From contig NZ_LILB01000005.1 in the NCBI RefSeq assembly GCF_001274945.1, forward strand, positions 748,959 through 812,958: a DNA stretch of 64,000 nt. The letters run 5' to 3'. Positions 1 through 9,388 of the stretch are shown piece after piece (positions within the stretch are counted from its first letter, which is position 1; each line of letters starts with the position of its first letter). The translations under genes were made by a program, and so were the position numbers. A model generated the notes under the pieces. It saw nothing but the letters and a program-made list of their open reading frames with translations, was not told the DNA's origin and ran no database searches. The DNA comes from Viridibacillus arvi (GTDB taxonomy: Bacteria > Bacillota > Bacilli > Bacillales_A > Planococcaceae).

Positions 1-572
1 GTTTTACCAACTCCAGTTGGTCCTAAAACGTTTATATATTTTTTTTCATAAGAAATACCACCGAAAGGAAGCTGCTCAATACTAGTAACTAGAGATTCTT
101 TTGCAAGCTTGAAAAGCTCCTCTTGCGATAAATCTCCTTTACTATTTTTTATAATTGCAAAAAGCTCATCACCAATACATGTGACAAGCTCTTGATTTAG
201 CTCCTGTTTCTCTAGTTGTTCAATAAGAGGTAAGAGTTCATCTGGATACTTGGCCCCTACAGAGTGTCGCTGCATTGATTGCATAAGTAATTTCAAATCA
301 GCTATTTCTTTTTTGATTTCTTCAGAATTTTGATCCGAATGTATACTTTGTTCAATCATAGGCTGAACTGGAGCTAGAAGAGGCGCAGATTCTCTTACTT
401 CTGCGCGATCTAGCCCTGCTACCACTTCAATACTTTTCTTTTTAAATAATCCTAAAAAACCTTTTGAATAAACTACTTTTGAATTGACAATGACTGCATC
501 ATCACCAAAATCAGCACGAACTTTTTTCATTGCGGCTGGCATTGACGGTGCTACATATTTTTTCATTTTCAT
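1..572 (-). CDS. flhF: FlhF, SRP-type GTPase for flagellar placement (5' part only)
   Basis: The gene runs off the left edge, leaving about 190 N-terminal codons. The start ATG overlaps the flhA stop as ATGA. The N-terminus (MKMKKYVAPSMPAAMKKVRADFG, read in part) matches the FlhF B domain, with a DDAVIVNSK motif at about 22-30. A low-conservation linker follows, then an N domain. The P-loop GPTGVGK of the G domain falls exactly at the window edge. FlhF is a third SRP-family GTPase beside Ffh and FtsY, both also encoded in this window, and it sets where flagella form. It is the last visible gene of the fla/che operon. A second in-frame ATG at 566 is an equally possible start. Confidence 0.95.
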   Translation of the reverse strand, partial: MKMKKYVAPSMPAAMKKVRADFGDDAVIVNSKVVYSKGFLGLFKKKSIEVVAGLDRAEVRESAPLLAPVQPMIEQSIHSDQNSEEIKKEIADLKLLMQSMQRHSVGAKYPDELLPLIEQLEKQELNQELVTCIGDELFAIIKNSKGDLSQEELFKLAKESLVTSIEQLPFGGISYEKKYINVLGPTGVGK

Positions 573-2602
573 TCAACATTCACCACCCCAACACTTTGGA
601 TCTCAATTGATGATTCCAGTTCATTATACGAAAGAATTGGAATTTGAGGAAAATATCTCTCTGTCAATTGTCGTAGGTACATTCGAACAGCTGGTGAACA
701 TAAAATCACCGGAGATTGTTCAAAGAATGCAATACGTTCAATTTCTCTTGCAATTGATTCTAGTATCGCTTGAGAATCTTGTGGATCCATCGCTAAATAA
801 TTTCCGTGATCCGTTTGTTGAATACTATCTGCAATCATTTTTTCCACTTTAGCAGCCACAGTTAAAACTTTTAGCTCCGGCTGACTACCTGCATGCTGAG
901 CAGTAATTTGACGAGCAAGTGCTTGGCGGACATACTCAGTAAGAACATCCACATCTGATGTTAACTTTGAATAATCTGCTAATGTCTCGAAAATAATTGG
1001 TAGATTGCGAACAGAAACATTTTCTTGCAATAATTTCGCCAATACTTTTTGAATCTCACCAATTGATAATGGCGTTGGTGTTAACTCTTCTACTAAAATT
1101 GGTGCTGATTCTCTTAAATGATCGATTAATTGTTTTGTTTCTTGGCGACCAAGTAGGTCTGAAGCGTTTGCACGAATAATTTCAGTTAAATGAGTAGAGA
1201 CAACACTAGGCGGATCCACTACTGTATAACCAAGCATTTCAGCTTCTTCTTTCACCTGCTCAGTAATCCATTTTGCAGGTAGACCAAATGATGGCTCTAC
1301 TGTATCGATTCCCTCAATCGAGTCATCATCTCCAGGACTCATTGCTAAGTAGTGATCTAATAATAGTTCACCTTGCGCAAGTTCGTTCCCTTTTATTTTG
1401 ATACGATATTCATTCGGTTGTAATTGAATATTATCGCGAATACGAACAACCGGTATGACAATCCCTAACTCAAGCGCAAGTTGACGTCGAATCATTACAA
1501 CACGATCTAATAAATCTCCACCTTGTGCTGCATCTACTAATGGAATTAATCCATAACCAAATTCAAATTCAATCGGATCAACATTCAATAAATTAATGAC
1601 ATTTTCCGGACTTTTCAGATTATCCGTGGCCACTTCTTCTTCAATTTCTTGTAATTCTTCAATTTCTTCTTGTTTTTGATGACTTATACGGTATGCAACG
1701 AATGCAAGTAGCCCAGCTAATGGAACTGTATAAATTAATTCGATTGGTGTTACAATTCCTAACAGAAAGATTGTACCTGCTGCAATATATAACAACTTCG
1801 GATTAGCAAGTAATTGCCCAGTAATATCGGTGCTTAAATTACCATCAGAAGCTGCGCGGGTTACTACAATACCTGTTGCTGTAGAAATTAATAACGCTGG
1901 AATTTGTGATACTAAACCGTCACCTACTGTTAAAGTAGAGAACAAATGCACTGCTTCAGAGAACTCTAAATCCATTTGCACAACACCGATAATCATTCCT
2001 ACAAGTAGGTTAATGATGACGATAATAATACCTGCAATGGCGTCCCCTTTAACAAATTTTGTGGCACCGTCCATAGCTCCGTAGAAATCGGCCTCATTAC
2101 TTACTTTTTCACGTCTTTGACGAGCATCTGTTTCAGAAATTAACCCTGCATTCAAATCGGCATCAATCGCCATTTGCTTACCTGGCATCGCATCCAATGT
2201 AAAACGGGCTGCAACTTCAGAAACACGCTCAGACCCTTTCGTAATAACGATAAACTGAATGATAATCAAAATTACGAAAACGACTAAACCGACAAGAATA
2301 TTGCCACCTACAACAAAGGTACCGAATGTTTCAACTACATTCCCAGCTTCACCACCACTTAAAATTGCTCGGGTTGTCGAAACGTTTAATCCTAAGCGAA
2401 ACAGTGTAAGTAATAAAAGTAATGATGGGAATATTGAAAATTGAAGTGCCTCTTGCATGTTCATAGCTGTTAATAAAACTAATAACGCTAGCGATATATT
2501 AATAATAATGAGAAAGCTTAACATCCACGGAGGTAGAGGGATAATGAGCATCGCTACAATTAAAATAACTGCCGATAATACCCCTATGTCGCGAATTTTC
2601 AT
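569..2602 (-). CDS. flhA: FlhA, flagellar type III export gate protein
   Basis: 677 residues, the usual length. The first ~310 residues hold about eight hydrophobic membrane segments with the conserved cytoplasmic loop between them (SERVSEVAARFTLDAMPGKQ and DADLNAG motifs near 125-155), the family signature. The rest is the soluble domain that forms the nonameric ring docking chaperone-substrate complexes. It couples proton flow to export of rod, hook and filament subunits. It sits between flhB (23 bp gap) and flhF (4-nt overlap), as in the Bacillus fla/che operon. Nothing odd was seen. Confidence 0.98.
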   Translation of the reverse strand: MKIRDIGVLSAVILIVAMLIIPLPPWMLSFLIIINISLALLVLLTAMNMQEALQFSIFPSLLLLLTLFRLGLNVSTTRAILSGGEAGNVVETFGTFVVGGNILVGLVVFVILIIIQFIVITKGSERVSEVAARFTLDAMPGKQMAIDADLNAGLISETDARQRREKVSNEADFYGAMDGATKFVKGDAIAGIIIVIINLLVGMIIGVVQMDLEFSEAVHLFSTLTVGDGLVSQIPALLISTATGIVVTRAASDGNLSTDITGQLLANPKLLYIAAGTIFLLGIVTPIELIYTVPLAGLLAFVAYRISHQKQEEIEELQEIEEEVATDNLKSPENVINLLNVDPIEFEFGYGLIPLVDAAQGGDLLDRVVMIRRQLALELGIVIPVVRIRDNIQLQPNEYRIKIKGNELAQGELLLDHYLAMSPGDDDSIEGIDTVEPSFGLPAKWITEQVKEEAEMLGYTVVDPPSVVSTHLTEIIRANASDLLGRQETKQLIDHLRESAPILVEELTPTPLSIGEIQKVLAKLLQENVSVRNLPIIFETLADYSKLTSDVDVLTEYVRQALARQITAQHAGSQPELKVLTVAAKVEKMIADSIQQTDHGNYLAMDPQDSQAILESIAREIERIAFFEQSPVILCSPAVRMYLRQLTERYFPQIPILSYNELESSIEIQSVGVVNVE

Positions 2603-2625
2603 ACTTGTCCCTCCTGCTTAAAACT

Positions 2626-3711
2626 TTAAATTTTGCGTTTAATACGGTATACATAAGCTAAAACTTCCGCAACCGCTTTGAAAAACTCGTCTGGGATACG
2701 GCCCCCAACTTCCACTTGATCGTACATCGCTCTAGCCAATGGTCTATTTTCCACCATCACAACATCATTTTCTTTGGCAATCAATTTAATCTTTTGTGCG
2801 ATGAAGTCGGTCCCTTTAGCAACAACTTTTGGGGCATCCATACTTTCATCATCATACTGCAGTGCGATTGCATAATGGGTTGGATTAGTAATAACGACGT
2901 CCGCTTTAGGTACTTCCGACATCATACGACGCATGGCCATTTCACGTTGACGTTGTTTAATTTTTGATTTTATGAGGGGGTCACCCTCGGTATTTTTATA
3001 TTCATCTTTAATATCCTGCTTGGACATTTTTAAGTTTTTTTCATAATCAAACTTCTGATAGAAATAATCCAAGATTGCCACACAAAATAATGTAAGTGAA
3101 GCTGCAATCCCCATTATTACTGTTAATTTACCAACAGTTATTAAAGTGACCCACGGAGATTTAAAAGACAAACTTAGTACATCATCTATATTCATGAGAA
3201 GAATAACTGTTGTAACCGATCCGATAAAGGTTATTTTTAAAACTGATTTTAGTAACTCAATAATAGCTCTCATTGAGAACATCCGTTTTAAGCCTTTAAG
3301 TGGATCAATCTTTTTTAAATCAAATTTTAATGACTCTGTAGTAAAAAGTAATCCGAATTGAAAGAAGTTTCCCGCGAGACTAGCTATTACCGCAATCACC
3401 ATAATTGGTAATAAAACAAATGCCATCTCAATCATTACTTCTTTATAGATTTCCATAACTGAGCTAATCGAAATAGATTCAACTAACAAGTATCGACTAA
3501 ATGTTTGTTTAAAAAATGCCATGACGCTATCTCTCATAGATCCGGCGCCAAATAATAAAAATAAAAAAACAGATAGGAGGGCAATTGCACTTGTAACATC
3601 CTGACTTTTTAATACTTGACCTTTTTTTCGGGCATCCAATCTTTTCTTAGGTGTTGCTTTTTCAGTTTTTTCCCCCGCAAAAAATTGTAAGTCAAGACGA
3701 ATATATTGCAT
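2626..3711 (-). CDS. flhB: FlhB, flagellar export substrate-specificity switch
   Basis: About 361 residues from the ATG at 3711 (MQYIRLDLQFFAGEKTEKAT). A longer GTG start at 3723 is possible but would overlap fliR. Four membrane segments are followed by a cytoplasmic domain containing NPTH at 2875-2886 (residue ~276), the self-cleavage motif that switches export from rod/hook to filament subunits. After cleavage come the family landmarks APKVVAKG and a C-terminal AEVLAYVYR. FlhB partners the hook-length ruler FliK, also in this operon. The protein encoded at 31427-31714 resembles only the part after NPTH. Confidence 0.98.
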   Translation of the reverse strand: MQYIRLDLQFFAGEKTEKATPKKRLDARKKGQVLKSQDVTSAIALLSVFLFLLFGAGSMRDSVMAFFKQTFSRYLLVESISISSVMEIYKEVMIEMAFVLLPIMVIAVIASLAGNFFQFGLLFTTESLKFDLKKIDPLKGLKRMFSMRAIIELLKSVLKITFIGSVTTVILLMNIDDVLSLSFKSPWVTLITVGKLTVIMGIAASLTLFCVAILDYFYQKFDYEKNLKMSKQDIKDEYKNTEGDPLIKSKIKQRQREMAMRRMMSEVPKADVVITNPTHYAIALQYDDESMDAPKVVAKGTDFIAQKIKLIAKENDVVMVENRPLARAMYDQVEVGGRIPDEFFKAVAEVLAYVYRIKRKI

Positions 3712-3712
3712 C

Positions 3713-4489
3713 TTATCCACCACCTATTAGAACCATAAAATCACGCATACTAACAATCATAATATTAAATAACTTTTGAATAACCGCTACCATTACTCCC
3801 ATCATTGTTACTAGAACAAGAAAACTCACACCAATTTTGATTGGGAAACCAACCACAAAAATATTCAACTGTGGAACTGTTCTAGCTGTTATCCCTAAAG
3901 CAATATCAACTAAGAATAATGTAGCTACAATTGGAATAGCCATTTGAAAAGCAATACCAAACACTGTACCAAACATTTTAATAATAAATTCAGTGGAATT
4001 TTCTGATCCAAAGGATGGCCACATTTCACCAATTGGCAAGTATTCATAACTATAATAAATACCGTCTAATAGTAAATGATGCCCATTAATCCCTAACAAC
4101 ACTAGCAATGCCAGTGTATTAAAGAATTGCCCTAAGAGGGGACTTTGTGCCCCTGTCTGTGGATCTATAATATTCGCAATAGCAAAACCCATTTGAAAGT
4201 CTATAAAACTTCCTGCTATTTGGATAGCTGACATAATCATATAAGCAATTAAGCCGATAATTAAACCAACCATTGCTTCTTTTATAACTAATAATATGTA
4301 TTCCCCGTTTACTTCCATTGGAGTAACGTCAATTGTGTAATACATCATCCATGCAATTACTGCCGCTAATGTAAGTCGCATTTTCGACGGGATTGTTTTA
4401 TAAGAAAACAAGGGTACCGTTATAAAAAATGCCGAGATTCGCACAAGAATGAGAAGGAACACCGTTACTTTAGGTACTAGTTCTTCCAT
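3713..4489 (-). CDS. fliR: FliR, flagellar export gate membrane subunit
   Basis: 258 residues, nearly all hydrophobic, with about six membrane-spanning stretches. The conserved region GFAIANIIDPQTGAQSP at roughly 100-116 is typical of FliR/SpaR. With FliP and FliQ it forms the helical export gate above the FlhA ring. Its stop lies one base before the flhB ATG and its start four bases after the fliQ stop, so translation is probably coupled. Length and neighbours are as expected for Bacillales. Confidence 0.98.
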   Translation of the reverse strand: MEELVPKVTVFLLILVRISAFFITVPLFSYKTIPSKMRLTLAAVIAWMMYYTIDVTPMEVNGEYILLVIKEAMVGLIIGLIAYMIMSAIQIAGSFIDFQMGFAIANIIDPQTGAQSPLLGQFFNTLALLVLLGINGHHLLLDGIYYSYEYLPIGEMWPSFGSENSTEFIIKMFGTVFGIAFQMAIPIVATLFLVDIALGITARTVPQLNIFVVGFPIKIGVSFLVLVTMMGVMVAVIQKLFNIMIVSMRDFMVLIGGG

Positions 4490-4493
4490 TCAA

Positions 4494-4763
4494 TCACCCT
4501 ATATACCGCAGTAAATTTTCAAAAATATCTGTTGCATACGAAGTCACTTGCGAAAGCATCCAAGGTCCAAAAAATACAATACCGACTAAAACAGCAATAA
4601 TCTTCGGCACAAAGGCAAGAGTTTGCTCTTGAATTTGTGTCGTTGCTTGGAAAATACTGACTGCCAAACCAGTAATTAAAGCGATTAGTAATAAAGGCCC
4701 TGAAGTAAGTAGGACAACCATGATCGCACGTTCTGCAACTGAAATGACCATTTCACCTGTCAT
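4494..4763 (-). CDS. fliQ: FliQ, small export gate subunit
   Basis: 89 residues with two membrane helices around the conserved ATTQIQEQTLAFVPKI loop (about 40-55), near-invariant in FliQ. Four copies pack around the FliP5-FliR1 core of the flagellar export gate. Gene order fliP-fliQ-fliR is kept, with short gaps (13 bp to fliP, 4 bp to fliR). Confidence 0.98.
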   Translation of the reverse strand: MTGEMVISVAERAIMVVLLTSGPLLLIALITGLAVSIFQATTQIQEQTLAFVPKIIAVLVGIVFFGPWMLSQVTSYATDIFENLLRYIG

Positions 4764-4776
4764 ATTGATTCATCCC

Positions 4777-5442
4777 CTAAAAGCTTTGCAGCAATGATTT
4801 CATTACAAGATACCAGCCATCTACAAGTACAAATAATAGGATTTTAAATGGTAGTGAAATCATAACTGGTGGTAACATCATCATCCCCATAGACATTAAT
4901 ACACTTGCGACGATCATATCGATTACAAGGAATGGTATGAAAATCATGAAACCAATTTGGAAAGCAGTTTTAATTTCACTTAACGCAAAAGCAGGTACTA
5001 AAGTAGTTAATGAAATATCCTGAATCGTTTCAGGACGCTCTGCACCAGAATATTTTAAAAACAAATCTAAATCCTTCTGTCTTGTATGCTGACTCATAAA
5101 GTCTTTAAATGGCCCACTCGCTTTTTCGTAAGCTTCATCCAATGTGATTTTCTCATCAAAAAGAGGTTGTAATGCTTCTTTATTCACTTCTTGGAATGTT
5201 GGTGCCATTATAAAGAATGTTAAAAAAAGCGCCAATCCAACTATTACTTGGTTTGGAGGCATTTGCTGTGTAGCTAAAGCTGTACGTACGAACGATAGGA
5301 CTATAACAATCCTCGTAAAAGATGTCATTAGTATTAATATACTTGGTGCTAATGATAGAACTGTTAGCATTAACATCAGTTTTACAGAAGTAGAAACATT
5401 GGATGGATCGCTGTCTGAGAAATAATTAACTAAATCACTCAT
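4777..5442 (-). CDS. fliP: FliP, core export gate subunit
   Basis: 221 residues, the length seen in B. subtilis. Landmarks are LILMTSFTRIVIVLSFVRTALATQ (read in part, ~36-58), PPNQVIVGLALFLTFFIM, the central charged segment FMSQHTRQKDL, and the C-terminal MGMMMLPPVMISLPFKI. It forms the pentameric core of the type III export channel. The start overlaps the fliO stop by 4 nt. There is no clear cleavable signal peptide, consistent with the Gram-positive form. Confidence 0.98.
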   Translation of the reverse strand: MSDLVNYFSDSDPSNVSTSVKLMLMLTVLSLAPSILILMTSFTRIVIVLSFVRTALATQQMPPNQVIVGLALFLTFFIMAPTFQEVNKEALQPLFDEKITLDEAYEKASGPFKDFMSQHTRQKDLDLFLKYSGAERPETIQDISLTTLVPAFALSEIKTAFQIGFMIFIPFLVIDMIVASVLMSMGMMMLPPVMISLPFKILLFVLVDGWYLVMKSLLQSF

Positions 5443-6119
5443 TCTTTATCGCTCTCCTTTTGCTTCCACTCATTCAAATCTTGACTACGTTCAGATTTTA
5501 TTTTTGAGATTTTTTGTTGAAATAGATCTTTGAATTCTTCTTTTGGTTTTTCATCTACTTTCGATGAAGGTCGTACTTTTTCTTTTAAACTAGTAAAAAG
5601 GTCTGCAATATATGGAACTTGATTTGCAAATTCCTGTTTGTCGTTATATAAGGTCATTAGACGCTCTTTTTCGACCTCGTTTGAGATTTCCTTAAGAATA
5701 TGTACATCCTCACCTACACCAACTAAATAGAGCGAATCTCCTACTTTTAAGAGCTGCACCGATTTCTGTTGACCTAAAGACAATCCACCTAAATTTTGCA
5801 TCAATTGGTTATGTTGATATTTTTGGTTGCGACTATTGACAAATTTTAACATCCCGTACAATAGTGCTACTACAAAGATAAGAGCTAGGACCATTTTAAT
5901 ATAATCCCATGGAGACAAGCCGACAGCTGTCGATTGTGTGTTTTTATCGACAGCTGTAGTTGAATCCTCTTTGCATACATCTTTATCTTTGTTATAGCAA
6001 TCACCAACCATCCCCCCCGTCTCAGCAAAAGCTGGTGTCGGGTTAAGCATAGGATTAATAAATGTAATTGTTAATAATGATGCACACAACATCAGTTTCA
6101 ATAAGGCTTTATAAAACAT
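5439..6119 (-). CDS. fliO: FliO/FliZ, export gate assembly protein
   Basis: About 226 residues from the ATG at 6119; a TTG at 6128 overlapping the cheY stop is also possible. A signal peptide ends near PTPAFA, followed by a short Cys-containing extracytoplasmic part (GDCYNKDKDVCKED), one membrane segment (~75-95), and a soluble domain with the FliO pattern (NLGGLSLGQQKSVQLLKVGDSLYLVGV). The tail is basic and Lys-rich. In B. subtilis this gene is called fliZ. It helps the FliP ring assemble. The two-Cys extracytoplasmic segment is less usual. Confidence 0.92.
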   Translation of the reverse strand: MFYKALLKLMLCASLLTITFINPMLNPTPAFAETGGMVGDCYNKDKDVCKEDSTTAVDKNTQSTAVGLSPWDYIKMVLALIFVVALLYGMLKFVNSRNQKYQHNQLMQNLGGLSLGQQKSVQLLKVGDSLYLVGVGEDVHILKEISNEVEKERLMTLYNDKQEFANQVPYIADLFTSLKEKVRPSSKVDEKPKEEFKDLFQQKISKIKSERSQDLNEWKQKESDKE

Positions 6120-6124
6120 TCCGA

Positions 6125-6487
6125 TCAACCTAACGCTTTTTGGATCGCTTCGATAACACGGTCAGCTTGGAAAGGTTTTACGATAAAGTCTTTTGCACCA
6201 GCTTGTATTGCATCAATTACCATTGCTTGTTGTCCCATTGCTGAGCACATAATAACAATCGCACTTGGATCTTTTTCTTTAATAGATTTTAATGCTGCAA
6301 TTCCATCCATTTCAGGCATAGTAATATCCATTGTTACTAAATCTGGTTTTAATTCGCTGTACTTTTCGATAGCTTGAGCGCCATCTCCAGCTTCCCCCAC
6401 AACTTCAAATCCATTTTTTGTTAAAATATCCTTGATCATCATGCGCATGAAAGCTGCGTCATCCACAATTAAAATCCTTTTAGACAT
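6125..6487 (-). CDS. cheY: CheY, chemotaxis response regulator
   Basis: Single receiver domain of 120 residues. The ATG at 6487 is chosen because GGAGGAG lies 8 nt upstream; an upstream TTG lies within that ribosome-binding site. Visible are the acidic pair in ILIVDDAAFMR, the phospho-acceptor Asp in PDLVTMDITMPEMDG, the Ser/Ala switch region (IVIMCSAMG) and the Lys of FIVKPF. Phosphorylated CheY binds the FliM/FliY switch. It sits between fliY and fliO exactly as in B. subtilis. Confidence 0.97.
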   Translation of the reverse strand: MSKRILIVDDAAFMRMMIKDILTKNGFEVVGEAGDGAQAIEKYSELKPDLVTMDITMPEMDGIAALKSIKEKDPSAIVIMCSAMGQQAMVIDAIQAGAKDFIVKPFQADRVIEAIQKALG

Positions 6488-6509
6488 GTCTAACTCCTCC
6501 AATAACTAT

Positions 6510-7697
6510 CTATCTTAGATTGTTTAAGCGATCCGCTTTACTCAAAATATCTGTAATACGAACACCGAAGTTTTCGTCTATTACAACTACTTCTCCTTTA
6601 GCAATGAGACGGCTATTTACTAGAATATCAACCGGTTCGCCAGCAAGTTTATCAAGTTCAATAATAGATCCACTTGCTAGTTCTAATATCTCTTTTACGG
6701 AACGCTTCGTACGTCCTAATTCAACAGTAACTTGCAGTGGTATGTCAAGTAGCATATTTAAATTTCTAGCTTCCGCTTGCTTCAATGATGCATTTTCAAA
6801 GCTTGCAAATTGCGCTTGTTGTACATTTGCCGGCTGTTGTGTATACATTGGTCTTTCTGGCATTGCATATGATTGTTGATATTGTTGTTCTTGCATAGGA
6901 GTAGGTTGTGCTACTGGTGCCTGTTGTACAGGTGGTGCTTGAACTGGTGCTGCCTGTGGTGCTGGTGTTGGTGCAGGAGCTACCATAGTTGAAGCAATTT
7001 CTTCAGTATCTTGATTCATTAATTGGTTAACCAACTTCTTACTAAATCCTAGAGGTAGTAGTTGCATAATATCTGAATCTATTAAAGTACCAATTTTTAA
7101 TCGGAAAGAAACTTTAACAAGTAAATCTTCTTCAGGAATATTGTCTCTACCTTCATTTTTAGAAATATTCATCAAATCGATTGATGGGGGTGAAATGTCC
7201 ACTTTTTTATTAAAGATTGTAGACATAGATGTTGCAGCAGAACCCATCATTTGGTTCATTGCTTCCTGTACAGCACTTAAATGAATTTCACCAAGCTCAT
7301 CTGCAGGGCTAGCACCATCTCCACCTAACATTAAATCAGCAATAATTGCTGCATCCGATTGTTTGATGACCAATAAGTTCATACCCACAAGGCCCATCGT
7401 ATATTCAACTTGGACCGCTACATATGGATGAGGAAACTCTTCCTCCAAATTATCACGATTAATCATACTGATTGTCGGTGTTGTAATATCAACTTTTTGG
7501 CCTAGTAACGATGATAACGCCGTTGCAGAACTACCAAAGGAAATATTTCCGATTTCACCTAGGGCATCTTGAGATAACGCATCTAAGTATTCCTCTACTT
7601 TGTACTCAATTTGAGAAGACTTCTTATTTTCTAGTACGGGAGATTCGCCTCTTAATAGGGCTTCAATTTCTTCTTGTGATAACATTTCATCACTCAT
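6510..7697 (-). CDS. fliY: FliY, flagellar switch protein with CheY-P phosphatase domain
   Basis: About 395 residues. The ATG at 7697 follows GGAGGAG by 9 nt; the preceding TTG is less likely. Order: an N-terminal CheY-P-binding peptide (LSQEEIEALLRGES); a CheC-like phosphatase part with two active-site helices (DALGEIGNISFGSSATALS and HLSAVQEAMNQMMGSAATSM); a Pro/Gln/Ala-rich linker at ~245-300; and a C-terminal FliN-like SpoA domain (LLDIPLQVTVELGRTKRSVKEIL). It forms the C-ring rim with FliM and FliG. The start overlaps the fliM end by 8 nt. Confidence 0.97.
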   Translation of the reverse strand: MSDEMLSQEEIEALLRGESPVLENKKSSQIEYKVEEYLDALSQDALGEIGNISFGSSATALSSLLGQKVDITTPTISMINRDNLEEEFPHPYVAVQVEYTMGLVGMNLLVIKQSDAAIIADLMLGGDGASPADELGEIHLSAVQEAMNQMMGSAATSMSTIFNKKVDISPPSIDLMNISKNEGRDNIPEEDLLVKVSFRLKIGTLIDSDIMQLLPLGFSKKLVNQLMNQDTEEIASTMVAPAPTPAPQAAPVQAPPVQQAPVAQPTPMQEQQYQQSYAMPERPMYTQQPANVQQAQFASFENASLKQAEARNLNMLLDIPLQVTVELGRTKRSVKEILELASGSIIELDKLAGEPVDILVNSRLIAKGEVVVIDENFGVRITDILSKADRLNNLR

Positions 7698-8688
7698 CAA
7701 CTTCGTCTCCTCCTTTCAAAGACTCTATAACTTGAACAGCCATTCGTTTTTTCAGTTTCCCTGGTTGAACAGTAAATTTAGGTATATCGCCAACTTTTAA
7801 TGTAAGTGGTTGGCTAATTTTCTGATCCAGTTGAATAACATCGCCTTGTAACAATAGAAGGAAGTCCTCAATTGTTATTTCAGCACTACCAAGCTCTGCT
7901 ATTACTGGTAAATTAGATTGTTTCACACTATTTTCAAGAATCGCAGTTTGTTCTGGTGAAACTTCTTTTTTATTAGATTGCATCCAGTAACGAACCGATA
8001 GATTCGGTACAATCGGCTCTAATACGACATGAGGGATACAAATATTAATCATGCCACTTGTTTCTCCAATGATTGAGTTGAATGAAATAACAACAACCGT
8101 TTCATTTGGAGAAATCATTTGTAAGAACTGTGGATTCACTTCAAGCTCAGATAAAGCTGGATCAATATCAGCTATGTTTGCCCATGCTTCACGCAAGTTA
8201 TCGAACGAACGTTCAAATAAATTCGTCATAATTTTCGTTTCAATTTCAGTTAAGTTATCGACGTTACTATGACTTGCTCCTGTTCCTCCCATTAAACGAT
8301 CTAGCATTGAATACGCAATATTAGGATTAATCTCCATTAGGATATTGCCATCTAAAGGTGGTACTTCAAATACATTTATAAGTGTCATATTCGGAATTGA
8401 ACGAATGAACTCTTCAAATGGAATCTGATCAACAGATGCTACGGTTATTTGCACGTACGTCCTAAGCTGAGCTGAGAAAAACGTCGTTAAAAGACGTGCA
8501 AAGTTTTCATGTATTCGGGTCAAACTTCGGATTTGATCTTTTGAAAAACGAAGAGCTCTTTTAAAGTCATAAACTTTAACTTTTCTAGCCTCTTCATCTT
8601 TCTTAATATCATCAGCCGTCATCTCACCCGTTGATAACGCTGATAAAAGCGCATCAATTTCGGACTGGGATAACACATCTCCTGCCAT
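7690..8688 (-). CDS. fliM: FliM, flagellar motor switch protein
   Basis: 332 residues, normal length. The N-terminus LSQSEIDALLSAL is the CheY-P-binding peptide. The middle domain carries GGTGAS (~135), and a C-terminal SpoA domain ends near KFTVQPGKLKKRMAVQV. It ties CheY-P binding to FliG movement and so to rotation direction. Downstream fliY overlaps it; upstream fliL is 30 bp away. Confidence 0.97.
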   Translation of the reverse strand: MAGDVLSQSEIDALLSALSTGEMTADDIKKDEEARKVKVYDFKRALRFSKDQIRSLTRIHENFARLLTTFFSAQLRTYVQITVASVDQIPFEEFIRSIPNMTLINVFEVPPLDGNILMEINPNIAYSMLDRLMGGTGASHSNVDNLTEIETKIMTNLFERSFDNLREAWANIADIDPALSELEVNPQFLQMISPNETVVVISFNSIIGETSGMINICIPHVVLEPIVPNLSVRYWMQSNKKEVSPEQTAILENSVKQSNLPVIAELGSAEITIEDFLLLLQGDVIQLDQKISQPLTLKVGDIPKFTVQPGKLKKRMAVQVIESLKGGDEVDE

Positions 8689-8718
8689 TTTCCCACCTCC
8701 ATTTCAAAATAATTGACC

Positions 8719-9144
8719 TTACTGAATGATGTAGGAAGTAATGTAAACTTCTTGTACCTTACCGTCTAGCATCAATTCATTAAATCTTGTTTTTAACGTT
8801 GTTTCAAGCATTTTCTTTCCTTTTTTTCCTTCTAAATCGCTTTTTGTCATCTCTGACAATTCTTCAATCACAATACTCTTCACTTGGAAATCACGTTTAC
8901 CGATTTCTTTAGCAGCTTTTTTACTATCAGTTTGGATTTTCAGAGAAATTTTAACAAAATTTGTTCCAGCAAGATTTGTTGTCAATTCAGGAACATCTAC
9001 AGAAGCTTCGATGATTTCATCAATACTCGGCTCTTCGGCACTTCCTTTGTTCAACTGATTGACAGTTACCAATGCAATCACACCAAGCAGTGTAATTGAA
9101 ACTAAAATAATCAACATAATGGTTAAAAGTTTGTTATTCTTCAT
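8719..9144 (-). CDS. fliL: FliL, basal-body/stator-associated membrane protein
   Basis: About 141 residues. The ATG at 9144 is preferred because GAGGTG lies 6 nt before it; a GTG at 9153 sits inside that site. One N-terminal membrane helix (LTIMLIILVSITLLGVIALV) is followed by an extracytoplasmic FliL domain rich in Lys. FliL binds the stators and supports torque. The 5' end overlaps swrD by 11 nt. Confidence 0.93.
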   Translation of the reverse strand: MKNNKLLTIMLIILVSITLLGVIALVTVNQLNKGSAEEPSIDEIIEASVDVPELTTNLAGTNFVKISLKIQTDSKKAAKEIGKRDFQVKSIVIEELSEMTKSDLEGKKGKKMLETTLKTRFNELMLDGKVQEVYITSYIIQ

Positions 9145-9355
9145 CTTCTTCACCTCTTAAGTGCGGGTTTGATAGGAGCTGTACACTGTGATAAAAAGCA
9201 ATCATACGTTTACTCACTTCTTTCTCAGTCTCTAATACAACATATTTTCGTCCGGTCGTTAACGTAATCGTCGTATCAGGAAACTCCTCGACCGATTCTA
9301 TGTATAAAGCATTTAATGAGAATGGTTTACCATTTAATTTAGTTACTGTAATCAT
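9134..9355 (-). CDS. swrD: SwrD/FlbD family protein (flagellar torque factor)
   Basis: 73 residues, the family length. It begins MITVTKLNGKPFSLN and carries the FlbD-type segment ESVEEFPDTTITLTTGRKYVV. In B. subtilis SwrD raises flagellar motor power and helps swarming. It lies between the hook gene and fliL, as there. Its ATG has no close Shine-Dalgarno sequence; the nearest good one (AGGAGG, 9395-9400) is 39 nt upstream, with a hairpin in between. The 3' end overlaps fliL. Confidence 0.92.
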   Translation of the reverse strand: MITVTKLNGKPFSLNALYIESVEEFPDTTITLTTGRKYVVLETEKEVSKRMIAFYHSVQLLSNPHLRGEEDEE

Positions 9356-9364
9356 AGGAAATAA

Positions 9365-9388
9365 GGGCCGAGTCTTGAGAGCCGACCC
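9365..9388 (-). promoter_or_regulatory. Hairpin between the swrD Shine-Dalgarno and start codon
   Basis: On the minus strand GGGTCGGCTC and GACTCGGCCC can pair around a TCAA loop (10 positions, two G-U pairs, one mismatch). AGGAGG lies 6 nt before the hairpin and the swrD ATG 9 nt after it. Folding would bring the ribosome-binding site nearer to the start. The role is inferred. Confidence 0.55.

Noticed and set aside
484-852. 122-codon plus-strand frame over flhF/flhA
   Set aside because: Antisense to both conserved genes; no family recognised.
6488-6502. Longer cheY start (TTG at 6502)
   Set aside because: The extra codons are the GGAGGAG ribosome-binding site of the real ATG.
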